Shown piece by piece: positions 22,260 to 34,779 of a stretch of 64,000 nucleotides of DNA. Below the pieces are notes generated by a model. It made no database searches and was not told the DNA's origin. It saw only the letters and a list, made by a program, of their open reading frames with translations. The stretch's first letter is position 1; each line of letters opens with the position of its first letter. The stretch covers positions 44,598,103 to 44,662,102 of the forward strand of contig NC_061121.1 of assembly GCF_002878395.1 (NCBI RefSeq), in the 5' to 3' direction. Origin of the DNA: Capsicum annuum (lineage: Eukaryota > Streptophyta > Magnoliopsida > Solanales > Solanaceae). The translations under genes were made by a program, and so were the position numbers.

Positions 22260-25200
22260 AAAAATGACTTCATATCAGTTTGAATCACTCAGTGTTCGTT
22301 TCACTAGAAAGAATTTCTTGTCATGGGAGTTTCAATTTTAGTTATTTGTCACTGAAAAAGAACTATGGGGCCATATAGATGGAGCCGATCCTGCTCCTAC
22401 TGATCCTACAAAGTTAGGTGAATGGAAGATTAGAGATGCTTGGGTGATGACATGGCTTTTAGGGTCAATTGACCCTCTTATTATTCTTAATCTTAGGCCT
22501 TACAAGACAGCTAAAGCCATGTGGGATTATTTACAAAGGTTTTACAAAAAAAATAATAGTGCCCGACGCTGTCACTTAGAGTATGAAATTGCTAATTACT
22601 CTCAAGAAGATCTTTCTTTTCAGGATTATTTTTCTGGATTTTAGAACTTATGGGCTGAATTTACAGATATTTTTATGCCAAAATACCGGCCGAATCTCTC
22701 TCCGTAGTTCAACAAGTTCATAAGCAAAGCAAGCGAGATCAATTTTTGATGAAGTTACGCTCTGAGTTTGAGACTATTCTCTCCCACTTGATGAATCATG
22801 ACCCGTGTCCCTCCTTGGATGTTTGTTTAAGGAAATTACTTCTAGAAGAGCAGTGTTTTGTCACATAAAATGCTTTCAAGCAAGTTGATGATATTGTTGT
22901 TCCATTTTCTTCCAAGGTAAATAAAAGGGTAGGGATATGACTAGAACTCAATGCTATAGTTACAAAGGATATGGTCATATTGCTAGCAATTGTGGCAGGA
23001 AGTTTTGTAATTATTGCAAACAACAAGGACACATTATCATAGAGTGTCTCACACGCCCTCAAAACTGTAACGTTAATGCTTTTCAAGCTGGGACAAATGG
23101 TTTCACTACTGAGAACTCATCTTCGGGACAAGTTCTTACTCCTAAAATGGTAAGACAAATGATCATGTCATCTTTTTCAGCTTTAGGGCTACAAAGTAAT
23201 GATCTTGCATCTAATTTTTGTATTTTTGATTCTGGAGCTTCCAATAATATGACCAACTCATCTAGTATGCTAAAAAATGTTCGTAAGTATCATGGTGCAT
23301 CACAAATTCAAGTTGCCAGTGGTAGTAATTTACCCATTACCAAGGTTGGGGATATTACTAAAACTTTCAATAATATTTTTTTTGTCACCAAAGCTCTCCA
23401 CTAGTCTTATTTTAGTTGGACAATTGGTAGATAACAATTGTGATGTGAATTTTTCTTGTAATGGTTGTCTTGTGCAGGATCAGGTGTCGGGGACAATAAT
23501 TGCGAAGGGGCCTAAAGTTGGACGATTGTTTCCTATACACTTTTCCATTGCTCATGTTCTATCATTTTCTTGTACTTCTACACCTAGTAAGACTGAGGTA
23601 TGGCATAAGAACTTGGGACATCCAAATTCTATTGTGTTATCTAATTTATCAAATTTTGGGTTTTTTGGGGAAAAAAATCAATTTTCCAATTCTTCCTTTG
23701 ATTGTTCCACTTGTAAATTAGGCAAGAGTAAAATTCTTCCGTTTCCTAATTTTTGTAGTCGTGCTACAAAGTTCTTTGAAGTCATTCATAGTGATGTTTG
23801 GGGAATTTCACCAATTGTTTCTCATGCTCATTTCAAGTACTTTGTGACATTTATAGATGATTATAGTCAATTTCATTGGTATATTTTCTTCATTCCAAAT
23901 CTAAGGTATTTTCCATATTCAAGACATTTTTGGCCTATATTGAGACTCAATTTTCTACTTGCATCAAATTATTAAGATCTGATTCTGGTGGAGAATATAT
24001 GTCTTATGAGTTCAAAAAATTTTTGCTTGAAAAAGGAATTGTCTCACAATGCTCTTATCTATATACACCACAACAAAATGGGGTTGCTGAACGTAAAAAT
24101 CGTCATCTTTTAGATGTCACTCGTACTTTACTGATTGAGTCCTCTGTTTCAACTAAGTATTGTGTGGAAGCTTTGTCTACTGTTGTTTACTCAATTAATA
24201 GACTACCATCTAAAGTCTTAAATCTTGAATCTCCATATTTTCGTCTTTATCACAAAAATCCAAGCTATGATAATTTTCATACATTTGGTTGTATTTGTTT
24301 TGTGCATCTTCCTCCTTCTCATCTTAATAAACTTTCCGCTCAGTCTACTAAATGTGTTTTTATGGGTTATAGTACTTCACAGAAAAGTTTTCTCTGTTAT
24401 GATCGATGTTCTAATAAATTTTATGTTTCTAGAAATGTTGTTTTCTTTGAGAATCAGTATTTTTTTCCTACTCATGTTGAGTCATCTTCTGCTTCTCTTC
24501 TTCTTCCTACTTTTGAGGATTTTTTATCTTCTTCTAATAGGTTCAAACTTAGATTTATGTATGAACATCGGTGCCCAACTTTATCCCATCCTAATATTGA
24601 TCCACCACCTGAAACTGCTACACAACTAGAATCTGATAATTCTTCAAGGCCAGCTCCTCTTGAGCCCCCTCGGCGATCTACGAGAGTATCTTGTCATCCT
24701 AATTGGTATGGTTTTACATCTACATTATCTACCATTTCTGTTCCAGCTTATTACTCACAAGCTTCCAAGAATGAATGTTGGCAGAAGGCAATGGAGGAAG
24801 AACTTTTAGCTCTTAAAGAAAATGACACATGGGATATTTTTTCATGTCCTTTAAATGTCCATCCAATTGGATGTAAATGGGTTTATACAATTAAACTTCA
24901 TTATGATGGAACTCTTGATTGGTACAAATCTCGGTTGGTTGTTCTTGGTAACAAGCAGGAGTATGGTGTGAACTATAAAGAGACTTTTACACCGGTAGTA
25001 AAAATGACAATGGTGAGAACTATTATTGCCATTGCTGCTTCACAAAACTGGACGCTTCATCAAATGGATGTCAAGAATGCTTTTCTTCATGGTGATCTCA
25101 AAGAGGATATTTACATGAAACCTCCACCAGGTTTGTTCTCATTACCTACATCAGATGTATTCAAGTTGAACCGGTCTCTGTATGGATTAAAACAAGCTCC

Positions 25201-25694
25201 CAGAGCTTGGTTTGTCAAATTTTGGTCTACTTTGATACAATTCTCTTTTGAGCAGAGCAACTATGACTCATCTTTTCTTCTTCGGAAAACATCCACATGT
25301 TGTGTTCTTATTTTGGTATATGTCGATGACATTATTATTACAGGAATTGATTCTTCACTAATTACTAGCCTGCAACAACAACTTAAGGATTATTTTCATA
25401 TGAAAGATCTTGGTATTCTTACATATTTCTTGGGTTTGGAAGTTCATCGTAATTCATCCGGTGTGTTTCTAAATCAACACAAATATACCCAAAATTTGAT
25501 TTCTTTGGCAGGATTCCTCCTCTATGGATACTTCATTAGAATTGAATGTAAAGTATCGCTGAGTGGAAGGCTATCTTCTTCCTGATCCAACTATATTTCA
25601 GCAATTAGTTGGGAGCTTAAATTACCTTACTATTACCAGGCCTAGTATCTCTTTTGCATATCAACAAGTTAATCAGTTCATGCAAGCTCCCCAT
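22260..25694 (+). pseudogene. copia C gag-pol, first part
   Basis: Gag (22264-22900; stop at the end of the first 26 codons), zinc knuckles (a damaged CYSYKGYGHIASNC and an intact CNYCKQQGHIIIEC, 22949-23050), protease FDSGASNNMT (about 23227), GAG-pre-integrase VWHKNLGHPN (23600), integrase FVTFIDDYSQFHWY and LRSDSGGEYMSYEF (23840-24020), then TPQQNGVAERKNRHLLDVTR. Reverse transcriptase is open in one long frame (23876-25585): NDTWDIF, YKSRLVVLGNKQEYGVNYKE, QMDVKNAFLHGDLKEDIYMK, SLYGLKQAPRAW and an intact catalytic YVDD at 25319-25330. Frameshifts in gag and before integrase kill it, but pol is much better preserved than in copia A. It is cut in the RNase H region at 25694. Confidence 0.9.
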
Positions 25695-26659
25695 TGATAA
25701 CGCTCAACTTACACCTCAAATTAGTGTAAGGTGGTCGTCCTTAATATATTTATCCAACTTTGGAGTCGGGGTCGAATCCACAGGGAACAATGTGAGTGGC
25801 GATTAAACTAGTTTGAAATTATAGTTACAAGTTAAATTCAAACGAATGATACAAAAATATAAAATGGGGTTTTAGTATTAATGTTTATGATCAATATAAA
25901 TGGAAAACCAGAGTTATGATCACCAAAGGCTTTGGGTATTCACAGATACTAGGTAATGCTAGAGACCCTCGGAATAAGTAGAACAACAGAATATCCCTAA
26001 CTATGATACTATCTGACTTATCTCTCAAACTCACCAGACAATTTATTATCTAATTCTCTCGAACTTAGATAATTTATCTATATCCAAACGGATGTTATCT
26101 TAGGTAGATTAATCCAGTTACGGCATTAATCATTAAACAGAAGGTTGGTAGAGTCTGAGTCCCTGTTGATAATTATTGTCCTCTAGTCTATTTCTCCATT
26201 AGAAGCAAATAAAACCTAAGGCATAATCTAATGTTTACAACCACTAGATTTCAGTTAAAACCACAGAATTTCAAGATGTTCTACTACTCCTTGAATCCGT
26301 TAAACACCTAGCATCATATCAAACCCTAATCCTTGAATCCTATAACCCCGACTAATGGAATTAGCCGCTCATGATTTGATGAAAGAAATCATAAGTTGAA
26401 TTCATGATGATAATAATCAACTTACGTATAGATGGAAAAAAACAAGCAATTTCTTTAATTAAATCCCAAGTTAGAAACCCAAGAATAGTTGATAAGAAAG
26501 AAAACTAAGAATAATTGACGAAAGAGAACCATGTACGTGTTTCTCTCTCTAAAGTTCTTATTCTGAATAATGAAAACTTGATAATTTAAAAATCCTCAAA
26601 ATTGATATTTATACTAAAGCCTAATTAAGGTAATAAAATAACAAAATCACAGTTGGGCT

Positions 26660-27010
26660 CAGATTTAGGTGACGGCATATTGGTGTTCATCGTCAGGCTT
26701 CTAACGGTGTCTCAGATATGTCATCAGAAGTAGTGCCTTCTTAACCTGTTCTACCTCACTCTGACGATGTCCTCCGACGGCTTACCAGAGGAGTGACGGC
26801 GTGTAGCAAATATCATCAGACCTTCAGCTTACTTCACCATGTTCTGTCCCACTTGACGGCTTCTTCTGAAGGCTTACCGTACTTGTAATGACATATTGAG
26901 AATGTCGTCACCTTTATCCAACAACTCTTTTTCACTGTTCTTCCTGACGCCTTTTTCTGGTAGCTTACCACATCTCTGACGGCTTGCAAGAAATGCCGTC
27001 AGACTCATAT
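26660..27010. repeat. Interspersed GACGGC motifs in element D LTR
   Basis: GACGGC or GCCGTC occurs at least six times in about 350 bp (near 26672, 26774, 26798, 26855, 26978 and 26995), set in otherwise AT-rich sequence; the other LTR has a decayed version at 30866-31180. Confidence 0.6.
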
Positions 27011-28829
27011 CAGCTCACTTGTACCAGATTTTACATATTTTGTTCATCTTTCCTATGTTTTCCTCCCATCCTTGACTTTCCTACAAAATCTTAAGAAATA
27101 ACATCAAAAACACCAATAATTACTTAAGAACTTACAATTATTTCAAGTTAAAAAATCTTAAATGTGCTACAAAAATCTAGCACATTAACGCCCTCAACTT
27201 AAAACAATTGCTTGTCCTCAAGAAACTACATAACACCATACTATGATGCTTAACCAAGAGACACATAAGATACCTATCACAGTTGATTATCAAGTTTAGC
27301 TCAAAACTTATGCCACTCTCCACGTTCAATTACTTATAAATCCAATTGTGCATATCAATGATGATTAACAATGTGACCCTAAGGAATCAAGATATAGCAT
27401 CAATTTAGCAACAATAACAATGCATATGTACAAGTTAAACTACCCAAACAAGTAAATAGCTAGCGATGCAACCGATGTGCCCTTATAACAAAGAAGTCCC
27501 TCCTCACTCATATATGAACTCAAGCATGTCAATGTAGGGATGATCAAGAGACACTCACTCTCAATAAGAAATTCCAATCAATGCATGTCAAATACCATAT
27601 GCTTGCCCTTATTTTCATTACCAAGGTGTCCAGACAGGTAAGTTAGGATCACTATAGTTCTTTTCTTCAGCTTGAAATGTAGGCTAAAGGCTGGTATGAT
27701 ATTCAATGGCATTTAGAGTGACGAAGCCTCCTTGGCACTAACTTAAATTTTGGGGTTCACTTATTAATCTTTTTCTTCTTTTTCTCCATTTCTTGATCAC
27801 ACATTATTCAGGATAGATGTGGCTTTTCTTTTTCATTCTTTTTCTTTTCTTATTCTTCTTCCACACCACTCAACTTTTTATTCCTTTTCACTTATTCTTT
27901 TTCTTTTATTCTACCTTTCTTTCTACACACCCTCAACTTAGGTTATTTTCACAAGTCAAGGTACACAGTGTCCAAGGAGAACCAAGGCCAAAACAGGTTC
28001 ATTATGATCTAAACGGGAAGGTGATAGGTGTCATAGAAAGAAATGGTCAATTCAGGCTCAAAATAGGGATTAAGAGATATCATGCATACAGGGAAGGTCA
28101 TTTAGGCAAAAAAAAAGTGACCTAAAAATCAAAACAGCCTATGATCCTTTCCTATCTTTCAACCAAGGTAAGACTAACTGGGCAAGTTCTAGATTCAACA
28201 CACACAAGGAATTGAGTAAGATCTCTCCCACACATGGAACACAAGTATATTACCAGCTACTACTCATCCAATTCATATAATTGTTAGCATGATTATCATA
28301 TCCCCAGTACTACTGCCATAAAAAGATTCACAATATTCGCATATAGATGCACATCACACACTTAATAGATAAACAATTGGAGAAGTATTTATCGTTCCAA
28401 GAAATATCAACAAAAATATGTCAACTGCCGTAGATACTTATTTTTCTCCAAGTTAACCACAACACATTACAACACAAAAATAATACGCCTAAATATGTTG
28501 GCTCTACTAGGAACAAGACTACAGGGAAAAGAGGTATGACAACAAAAATCCCAGGAGGACATCACACCCATAAGTAGCCCCACCCTCAACTTAATATCAT
28601 GCAGTGTTCCCAACGCATCTATCCAAAACAAGAGAGTTAGAAACATACCTATGGCACCGAGGGTGCGAAGATCTGATGGCAATCACACAATACAAATAGA
28701 AACAACAAAATACCTTGGGTTGCCTCCCAAGAAGCACCTAATTTAGTATCGCAGCACGACTCAACTCATCTTTTTCCTCCATCTTGAGGATATGAACTTC
28801 ACCCCCAACTTAGAGTCCATCTTCTTGCC

Positions 28830-29312
28830 TCACTCATAAGGAGGTAGTACAAATATTAAGAAGCCTAGTAATGGTTGATGCATGGTAAACAAGTCAAGTT
28901 TAAAGTGAGGTATGTTTTTGTGTTGCTTATCAAGTGTAAAATAAAGAATATAAGATTCTTGTTCCTCATCTTCACAGTCTTCCACTATTTTAGATGATTC
29001 CACAGACAAGATATCATCCAAACATAATATGGAAAAATGCTTCGAGTGTGGCCCAACAAATCCTACTTCAAAATTTACACTATCCTCTACACACTCATTT
29101 TTATTCATCTTCTCAACATTTTTACTTTGAATTGGGCTAGAGTCTTCATAAGAGATTGGCTTGGCTTCTTCTTTTGCCTCTAGCATTATTTCCTCAATAT
29201 TGGCATCATCCCTTATGGTTGGCTTAGTTGGTTGGGAAATCTCCAAGGGTTGATCAACACCAAGATCATCATCAGTATAGGAATCTTGATCTTCATCGTC
29301 ACACTCTTCCAT
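28830..29312 (-). CDS. Element D small acidic open frame
   Basis: A 160-codon open frame, very acidic at its start (MEECDDEDQDSYTDDDLG), with a hydrophobic end (QPLLGFLIFVLPPYE). I recognise no enzymatic motif. It lies in the interior of a non-autonomous element, about 130 bp downstream of the zinc-knuckle-like frame on the same strand. It may be a leftover of the parent's gag/ORF region or simply a long chance frame. There is no evidence of expression. Confidence 0.35.
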   Translation of the reverse strand: MEECDDEDQDSYTDDDLGVDQPLEISQPTKPTIRDDANIEEIMLEAKEEAKPISYEDSSPIQSKNVEKMNKNECVEDSVNFEVGFVGPHSKHFSILCLDDILSVESSKIVEDCEDEEQESYILYFTLDKQHKNIPHFKLDLFTMHQPLLGFLIFVLPPYE

Positions 29313-29438
29313 TATTTTAAATTATTTCATAGACAAGATATCATCTAAACATAACATAGAAAAGTGTTTTGGATGATTGACCTCGATATCCATCTCTTCT
29401 ATCCTTTCTTCTTCCTAGTTAAATGCCCTAATGTCTTG

Positions 29439-29810
29439 TTATATGTCACATATTGTATCATTCATTATATCTATATGATCCAACATTAGTTGATTAATAG
29501 CTTCAATGTCACTCTTTCCAGTGCTGCGTTCTTTCTTTTCTTGACCATAAGACCTGTCATACTTATAAGAAGAACTAGAACTTGGGTTAGCACAATAGGG
29601 GGAGGGGACATTTGAGAAATCACTCCAATGTTTATCTTGACCACCACATAAATAACAATTATACTCCCGGTAGGATGGAGATAGTGCACACATCTCTCTC
29701 CGGGGAGCATATCTACAGTCATACCAAAAGTGGGGTCCATCACAATATGGACATGGATCATCCAGATAAAATTTACAACCATCAAACTCACATTCATTCC
29801 ATGATGCCAT
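29439..29810 (-). CDS. Element D zinc-knuckle-like small protein
   Basis: A 123-codon frame beginning MASWNECEFDGCKFYLDD, about 130 bp after the primer site, i.e. where gag should start. It has two Cys/His clusters: CPYCDGPHFWYDC (C-x2-C-x3-H-x4-C) and CYLCGGQDKHWSDF (C-x2-C-x5-H, last ligand replaced). Both resemble retroviral zinc knuckles with altered spacing. This suggests a reduced nucleic-acid-binding gag derivative. It is open from start to stop. A frame on the same strand at 29486-29797 is a shadow. Confidence 0.45.
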   Translation of the reverse strand: MASWNECEFDGCKFYLDDPCPYCDGPHFWYDCRYAPRREMCALSPSYREYNCYLCGGQDKHWSDFSNVPSPYCANPSSSSSYKYDRSYGQEKKERSTGKSDIEAINQLMLDHIDIMNDTICDI

Positions 29811-29942
29811 AGTAGGAAATAATCAAAAATAAAGAAAATCTACCTAACACACGAAATAAAGGAAATCACAAACAAGTATTTACAAGTTCGAATTCAAGCA
29901 AGTAAGGTAAAATTTCAAACCAACTCAATACACCAAATTGTT

Positions 29943-29961
29943 CCCCGGCAACGGCGCCATT
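29943..29961 (-). other. Element D primer-binding site
   Basis: On the minus strand TGGCGCCGTTGCCGGGGAA lies two bases inside the 5' LTR end at 29964. It is the characteristic site of TAT/Athila-type gypsy elements and fixes the element's orientation. Confidence 0.85.
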
Positions 29962-31383
29962 TTTGATAACGCTTAACTTACACCTCAAATTAGTGTAAGG
30001 CGGTCATCATCAATATATTTACCCAACTTTGGAGTTGGGGTCGAATCCACAGGGAACTATGTGAGTGGCAATTAAAATAGTTTGAAATTATAGCTACAAG
30101 TTAAATTCAAACAAATGATACAAAAATATAAAATAGGTTTTTAGCATTAGTGTTTGTAATCTATATAAATGGAAAACCAGAGTTATGATCACCAAAGGTT
30201 TTGGGTATTCACAGATACTAGGTAATACTAGAGACCCTCGGAATGAGTAGAATAACAGAATATCCCTGAATATGATACTATCTGACTTATCTCTCAGGTA
30301 GATTAATCTAGTACGGCATTAATCATTAAACAGAAGGTTGGTAGCTTCCGAGTCCCTATTGATAATTCTCATCCTCTAGTCTATTTCTCTGTTAGAAGCA
30401 AATAAAATCTAAGGCATAATCTAATGTTTGCAACCGCTAGATTTCAGTTAAAACCACAGAATTTCAAGATGTTCTACTACTCTTTGAATCCGTTAAACAC
30501 CTAGCATCATATCAAACCCTAATCCTTGGATCCCATAACCCCAGCTAAGGGAATTAGCTGCTCATGATTTGATGAAAGAAATCATAAGATGAATTCATGA
30601 TGATAATAATCAAATTACGTATAGATAGAAAAAAAAAACAAGCAATTTCTTCAATTAAATCCCAAGTTAGAAACCTAAGAATAGTTGATAAGAAAGAAAA
30701 CTAAGAATAATTGATGAAAGAGAACCATATACGTGTTTCTCTCTCCAAAGTTCTTGTTCTGAATAATGAAAACTTGATAATTTAAAAACCCTCAAAATTA
30801 CTATTTATACTAAATCATAATTAAGGTAATAAAATAATAAAATCACAGCTGGGCTTGGATTTAGGTGACGGCATATTGGTATTGATCGTCAGGATTCTGA
30901 CGGCGTCTCAGATATGTCGTGAGAAGCCGTACCTTCTTAACCTATTCTGCCTCACTCTGATGATGTCCTCCGACGGTTTACTAGATGAGTGACGGCGTGT
31001 AGCAAATGTCGTCAGACCTTCAGCTTATTTCACCATGGTCTATCCCACTTGATGGCATCTTCTGACGGCTTACCATACTTGTGACGACATATTGAGAATG
31101 TTGTCACCTTCATTCAGAAACTCTTCTTCACTATTCTTCCTAACACCTTTTTCTGGTAGCTTACCTCATCTCTGACGTCTTGCAAGAAATTCTATCCGAT
31201 TTATATCATCTCACTTGTACTAGATTTAACTTATTTTGTTCATCTTTCCTATGTTTTCCTCCAATCCTTGACTTTCCTACAAAATCTTAAGAAATAACAT
31301 CAAAAACACCAATAATTACTTAAGAACTTACAACTATTTCAAGTTAAAAAGTCTTAAATGTGCCACAAAAATCTAGCACATCA

Positions 31384-31966
31384 CCCATCATCTTCATTTG
31401 GTGGCTGTCCATCGCATCATTCAATACCTCTGAGGAACATCTAATCGTGAATTATTCTTTCCTAGTGGTTCACCTATTCATCTTAATGCTTTTAGTGATT
31501 CTGATTGGGCGGGATGCTCCGAAACTCATCGTTCGGTTACTGGTTGTGCATGCTTCTTGGAGAGTTTGATATCTTGGAATAGTAAAAAGCAAGAACGCGT
31601 GTCAAAATCTTCAACAGAGACTGAATATCGAGCAATGTCTACTGCTTTCTCTGAGATTGTGTGGCTTTGTGGATTATTGGCATAGATTGGATTTCCTCAA
31701 ACTAATCCTACTCCTCTCCATGATGACAATACAAGTGCTATTCAGATTGCTACTAATCCGGTTTATCATGAGCAGACCAAACACATCAAAGTAGACTGTC
31801 ATTATATACGAGAAGCTGTAGATAAAGGTGTCATTACTCTTCCGCACATGTCCAGTTATCTTTAAATATCTGATGCATTAACAAAATCAATGGTACGACA
31901 ACGACATCACTTTCTCATCGGCAAATTGATACTTCTTGATCTACCAGCATCAATTTGAGGGGGAGG
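31384..31966 (+). pseudogene. copia C pol, RNase H part after element D
   Basis: Continues copia C: HHLHLVAVHRIIQYL, stop, then HLNAFSDSDWAGCSETHRSV, TGCACFLESLISWNSKKQ, STETEYRAMSTAFSEIVWL and HIKVDCHYIREAV (the RNase H end), with stops near 31440 and 31685. The non-coding end runs to the purine tract at 31954-31966. Confidence 0.85.
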
Positions 31967-32230
31967 TTAGCATGATGTAAATATTGTAGATTAATGTAAT
32001 AATATATTATTGTATATTGGTGTAATTACATAGATTTGATTTGGTAGTTAAAGATAATAATAGTGACTTTAGTAAGAGCAGATTTGGTGGGATAGAATAG
32101 CGAATTTAGAGGAATAGAAAAGCTGATCTTGAGGGATAGGAAGACGGATCTTTAGGGATATAATCATTGAATATTTTCTATTTAATGAAAACACTCTCAA
32201 TATTGAGAGGTATTCAGCAGAAAATTGACA

Positions 32231-34779
32231 ATAGCGCTGTGCGATAAAATACACTGATAGATTTCAATTAGATAGGCTATGAGACTAGATTAAAAATTTA
32301 CTATTTTTTCATGAGCCCTCAATGACCTAGTGTTTCTTAATTATCTTTGGTAGCAATAATTCTAAGTAGAATAATTGGATGAGTGTTGCCATCTATGTTT
32401 AGTACTAGACCGTAAAGCTTAACCTTAGATGATCGTCATGGTAAGAAGAAGGATAGCATGAGAATGATAATGTTAGTCAGGATTAGATATAGTGGGATTG
32501 ACAAAACGTATGCGAGAAATAAAGATGTTAACTTATGAAAACTGTGAAAGTGTAAGTGTGATATATTTGGGCTCTAGATGAATAAGTGAATGAAGGGTAA
32601 AACATTTGATGATGAGGAAATCTTAAGAATTATAAGGAAAGATGTGTGCTCCAGAAGAGATACATATCGTAGATGAGATTCTAAGATCCTAAGTGTGGTG
32701 TGTTCCTAGATTATTATTCTTGATATTGTGTATGGTGGAGAGATTCTAAGTATGAATTATATGGTAATCCTTCGGTCTTAATCAGGGGATTATAAATAAG
32801 AAAGTATAATGTTAAGTCTCTTAATATAAGTTTTAATTCTATAATTTTGGGTGGATATAAATTTAGAGGTGTGATGATTGTAAACTAATAAGAAAAGACC
32901 AGCCTGTTAAGTTTTTGAGGAAGTGGGCATGTATACCAATAGGGGCATAAATTATAGAATGATGGTCGTAGAGGCAAGAAAAGGTTTAGAAAAGTATCTC
33001 AGAAAGAAGTCCTAGCAAAGATTAAGTATCTACAAATATAGTCTATTAAAAAGAGTTTAGCATTCATTTGTATAGTGATACCCCGACCATGCAGAGTAAA
33101 GTAATGATAGATCAGGTTTAGATAATAGGTCCACAATCTTAGGACACTAAATTATCTAAGGGGAAGATGATTGGGTGAAGAACAAAGTCATATCTTTGAA
33201 TACAAATAGTAATGTAATGAGTTCAAAAAAAGAGCTAGAATGAGAAAGTGATCCATGCTTATCCTAAAATATCCCTTGTACTTCAGTCACTATGACACTC
33301 AACTCATGTCCCCGATTAACATCATGCCCATGATCTATGTTTATGAACTTCATACTGAGTCACGTTCATGCTAAGTTCCTAGAATGAAAATAAGCTTAAC
33401 TCAATGATCCCAAACTTATTCCATGAATCCATGAATTTCAGTATGCCCAGTCCTATGAACTCACACTTTTTTATATGTTTCGAACTCATGTTATGTCATT
33501 ATCTATATCCAGAATGATTCTTCAGTTGTTCTTTATGTATTTGATATATGAAATATTCATGCCTATTATACATTATTCCCGGGACATATCTTTATTAGCA
33601 AGGTCATGACGATAAGTATTAGTAGTGATTGAGCAGTATCTCTTATATTCCTGATGCTCATATTCTAGTCCTTCGATGGTATTCTTTATGACATGACTGT
33701 GGTGTAATATTAGCTGAGTAATGGTTGGATAGAAGTGACTAGATGTTCCTAGTTATGATGGTGGCAGTGTACTATTTCATCTAAGATCATAAGCATGGAT
33801 GAAGTGCGAGATGAAAATTAGCTATATGCAATAGTTGGATGAATTCATATGAGGAGTCCCCTGGTAGGAGTACCTAAAATTACGGTTCATAGAGGTTCTA
33901 GGGTGGATGGAGAATATTTTTCTTATTAACTGGGAAGAAACCATGAAGTTGTTACAGTGATGAGCTTAGATATCATGTGGCTAAAATATACTATGAAATT
34001 TATGACTGCTTGATTAGAGTTCGAGGATGGATGTTTTCATGATAAGAAAAAATAGTGTCCCTGGGTATACCTATAGATCAAGGAGAGACCTTTTTGAGTT
34101 TTAGAACTAACCTAAGAACAAGTCAACAATAAAGATGAAGGTTCCTAAAGGGAAATAGAATATGGGATCCTAAAATTTAGATGGGCATGAGTATTTTAGG
34201 TGTGCCAACTTATACCTCTGAGTAGGCTTGAACATGGTAAAAGTGTGTTAGAATCAGACTAGTACTTGTGTGTGCCCATGTGAGAATTGGACTTTGGAAA
34301 TAATGAAATGTAATATTACGGGAAAAAGGTAGGTTCAAAAGGTGTTGCTAAGATCTAATGCTACCGGTATTAGAGGTGAAAATACATGTATTCCTATGTC
34401 TAATGCACCCCTATTTTATGTTATCTAACTTCAGATCAAATGAGACTTAAGTTCTAGTCTTCATCATTCCATTCATGCTCTATAATCCCTATTTAGATAA
34501 CAAAGATACCCCTATAGCTCATACCTAAATTCATATCTTACGTTGTTATGTTCATTTCCCACGAAACACATGTCCTATGAGATGCCTATGTTAAGTCTAA
34601 TGCATTGCATGACACGTGCTTCCATGTTTCTTCTATGGCTTGTTACGAAGCTTCACATGTTAGGAAAGTTCATGTCATTAAGAAATATTTCAAGAAAGAC
34701 TAGACTATTCAAGTATTCCAATGTAAGGTACTCATCCATGACCATCATTCGAGGATGAATAATCCCAAGGGGGAGATAT
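32231..34779 (+). pseudogene. G2 interior, right part, very decayed
   Basis: About 2.5 kb with no open frame longer than 70 codons. Only the end is clear: 'attcgaggatgaataatccc' followed by the purine tract before the 3' LTR, as in other gypsy chromovirus-type elements. Scraps like 'gaaagatgtgtgctccagaa' may be pol remains, but I cannot place domains. Confidence 0.5.

Larger units (their letters stand above)
25695..31383 (-). mobile_element. Non-autonomous TAT/Ogre-like LTR element D (LARD type)
   Basis: Minus-strand element. LTRs are 29964-31383 (5') and 25695-27187 (3'), each TGATGTGCTAG...GTTATCA when read on the minus strand. The target duplication cccat is perfect (25690-25694 and 31384-31388). 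The primer site TGGCGCCGTTGCCGGGGAA (minus, 29943-29961) is the type used by TAT/Athila-lineage gypsy elements. A purine tract (aagttgagggcg) precedes the 3' LTR. The 2.8-kb interior has no reverse transcriptase, integrase or protease, only two small minus frames. The left LTR has about 85 bp that the right one lacks near 26030-26115. Confidence 0.85.
21824..32230 (+). mobile_element. Ty1/copia retrotransposon C with nested element D
   Basis: The LTRs are 264 bp each: 21824-22087 and 31967-32230 (text from ttagcatgatgtaaatattg to gaaaattgaca). A perfect primer site TGGTATCAGAGC lies at 22088-22099. A purine tract (tttgagggggagg) precedes the 3' LTR. gag-pol runs 22260-25694 and 31384-31880, interrupted by element D. 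It sits in the interior of gypsy G2. I could not fix a clean target duplication at the outer ends. Confidence 0.9.

Noticed and set aside
27817..28125. 102-codon frame rich in Phe and Leu
   Set aside because: T-rich low-complexity start on the strand opposite to element D; no motif.
29486..29797. Second minus frame beside the zinc-knuckle-like frame
   Set aside because: Shadow frame of 29439-29810, without meaningful composition.
29943..29961. tRNA gene fragment
   Set aside because: It is the primer-binding site of element D; no tRNA cloverleaf surrounds it.
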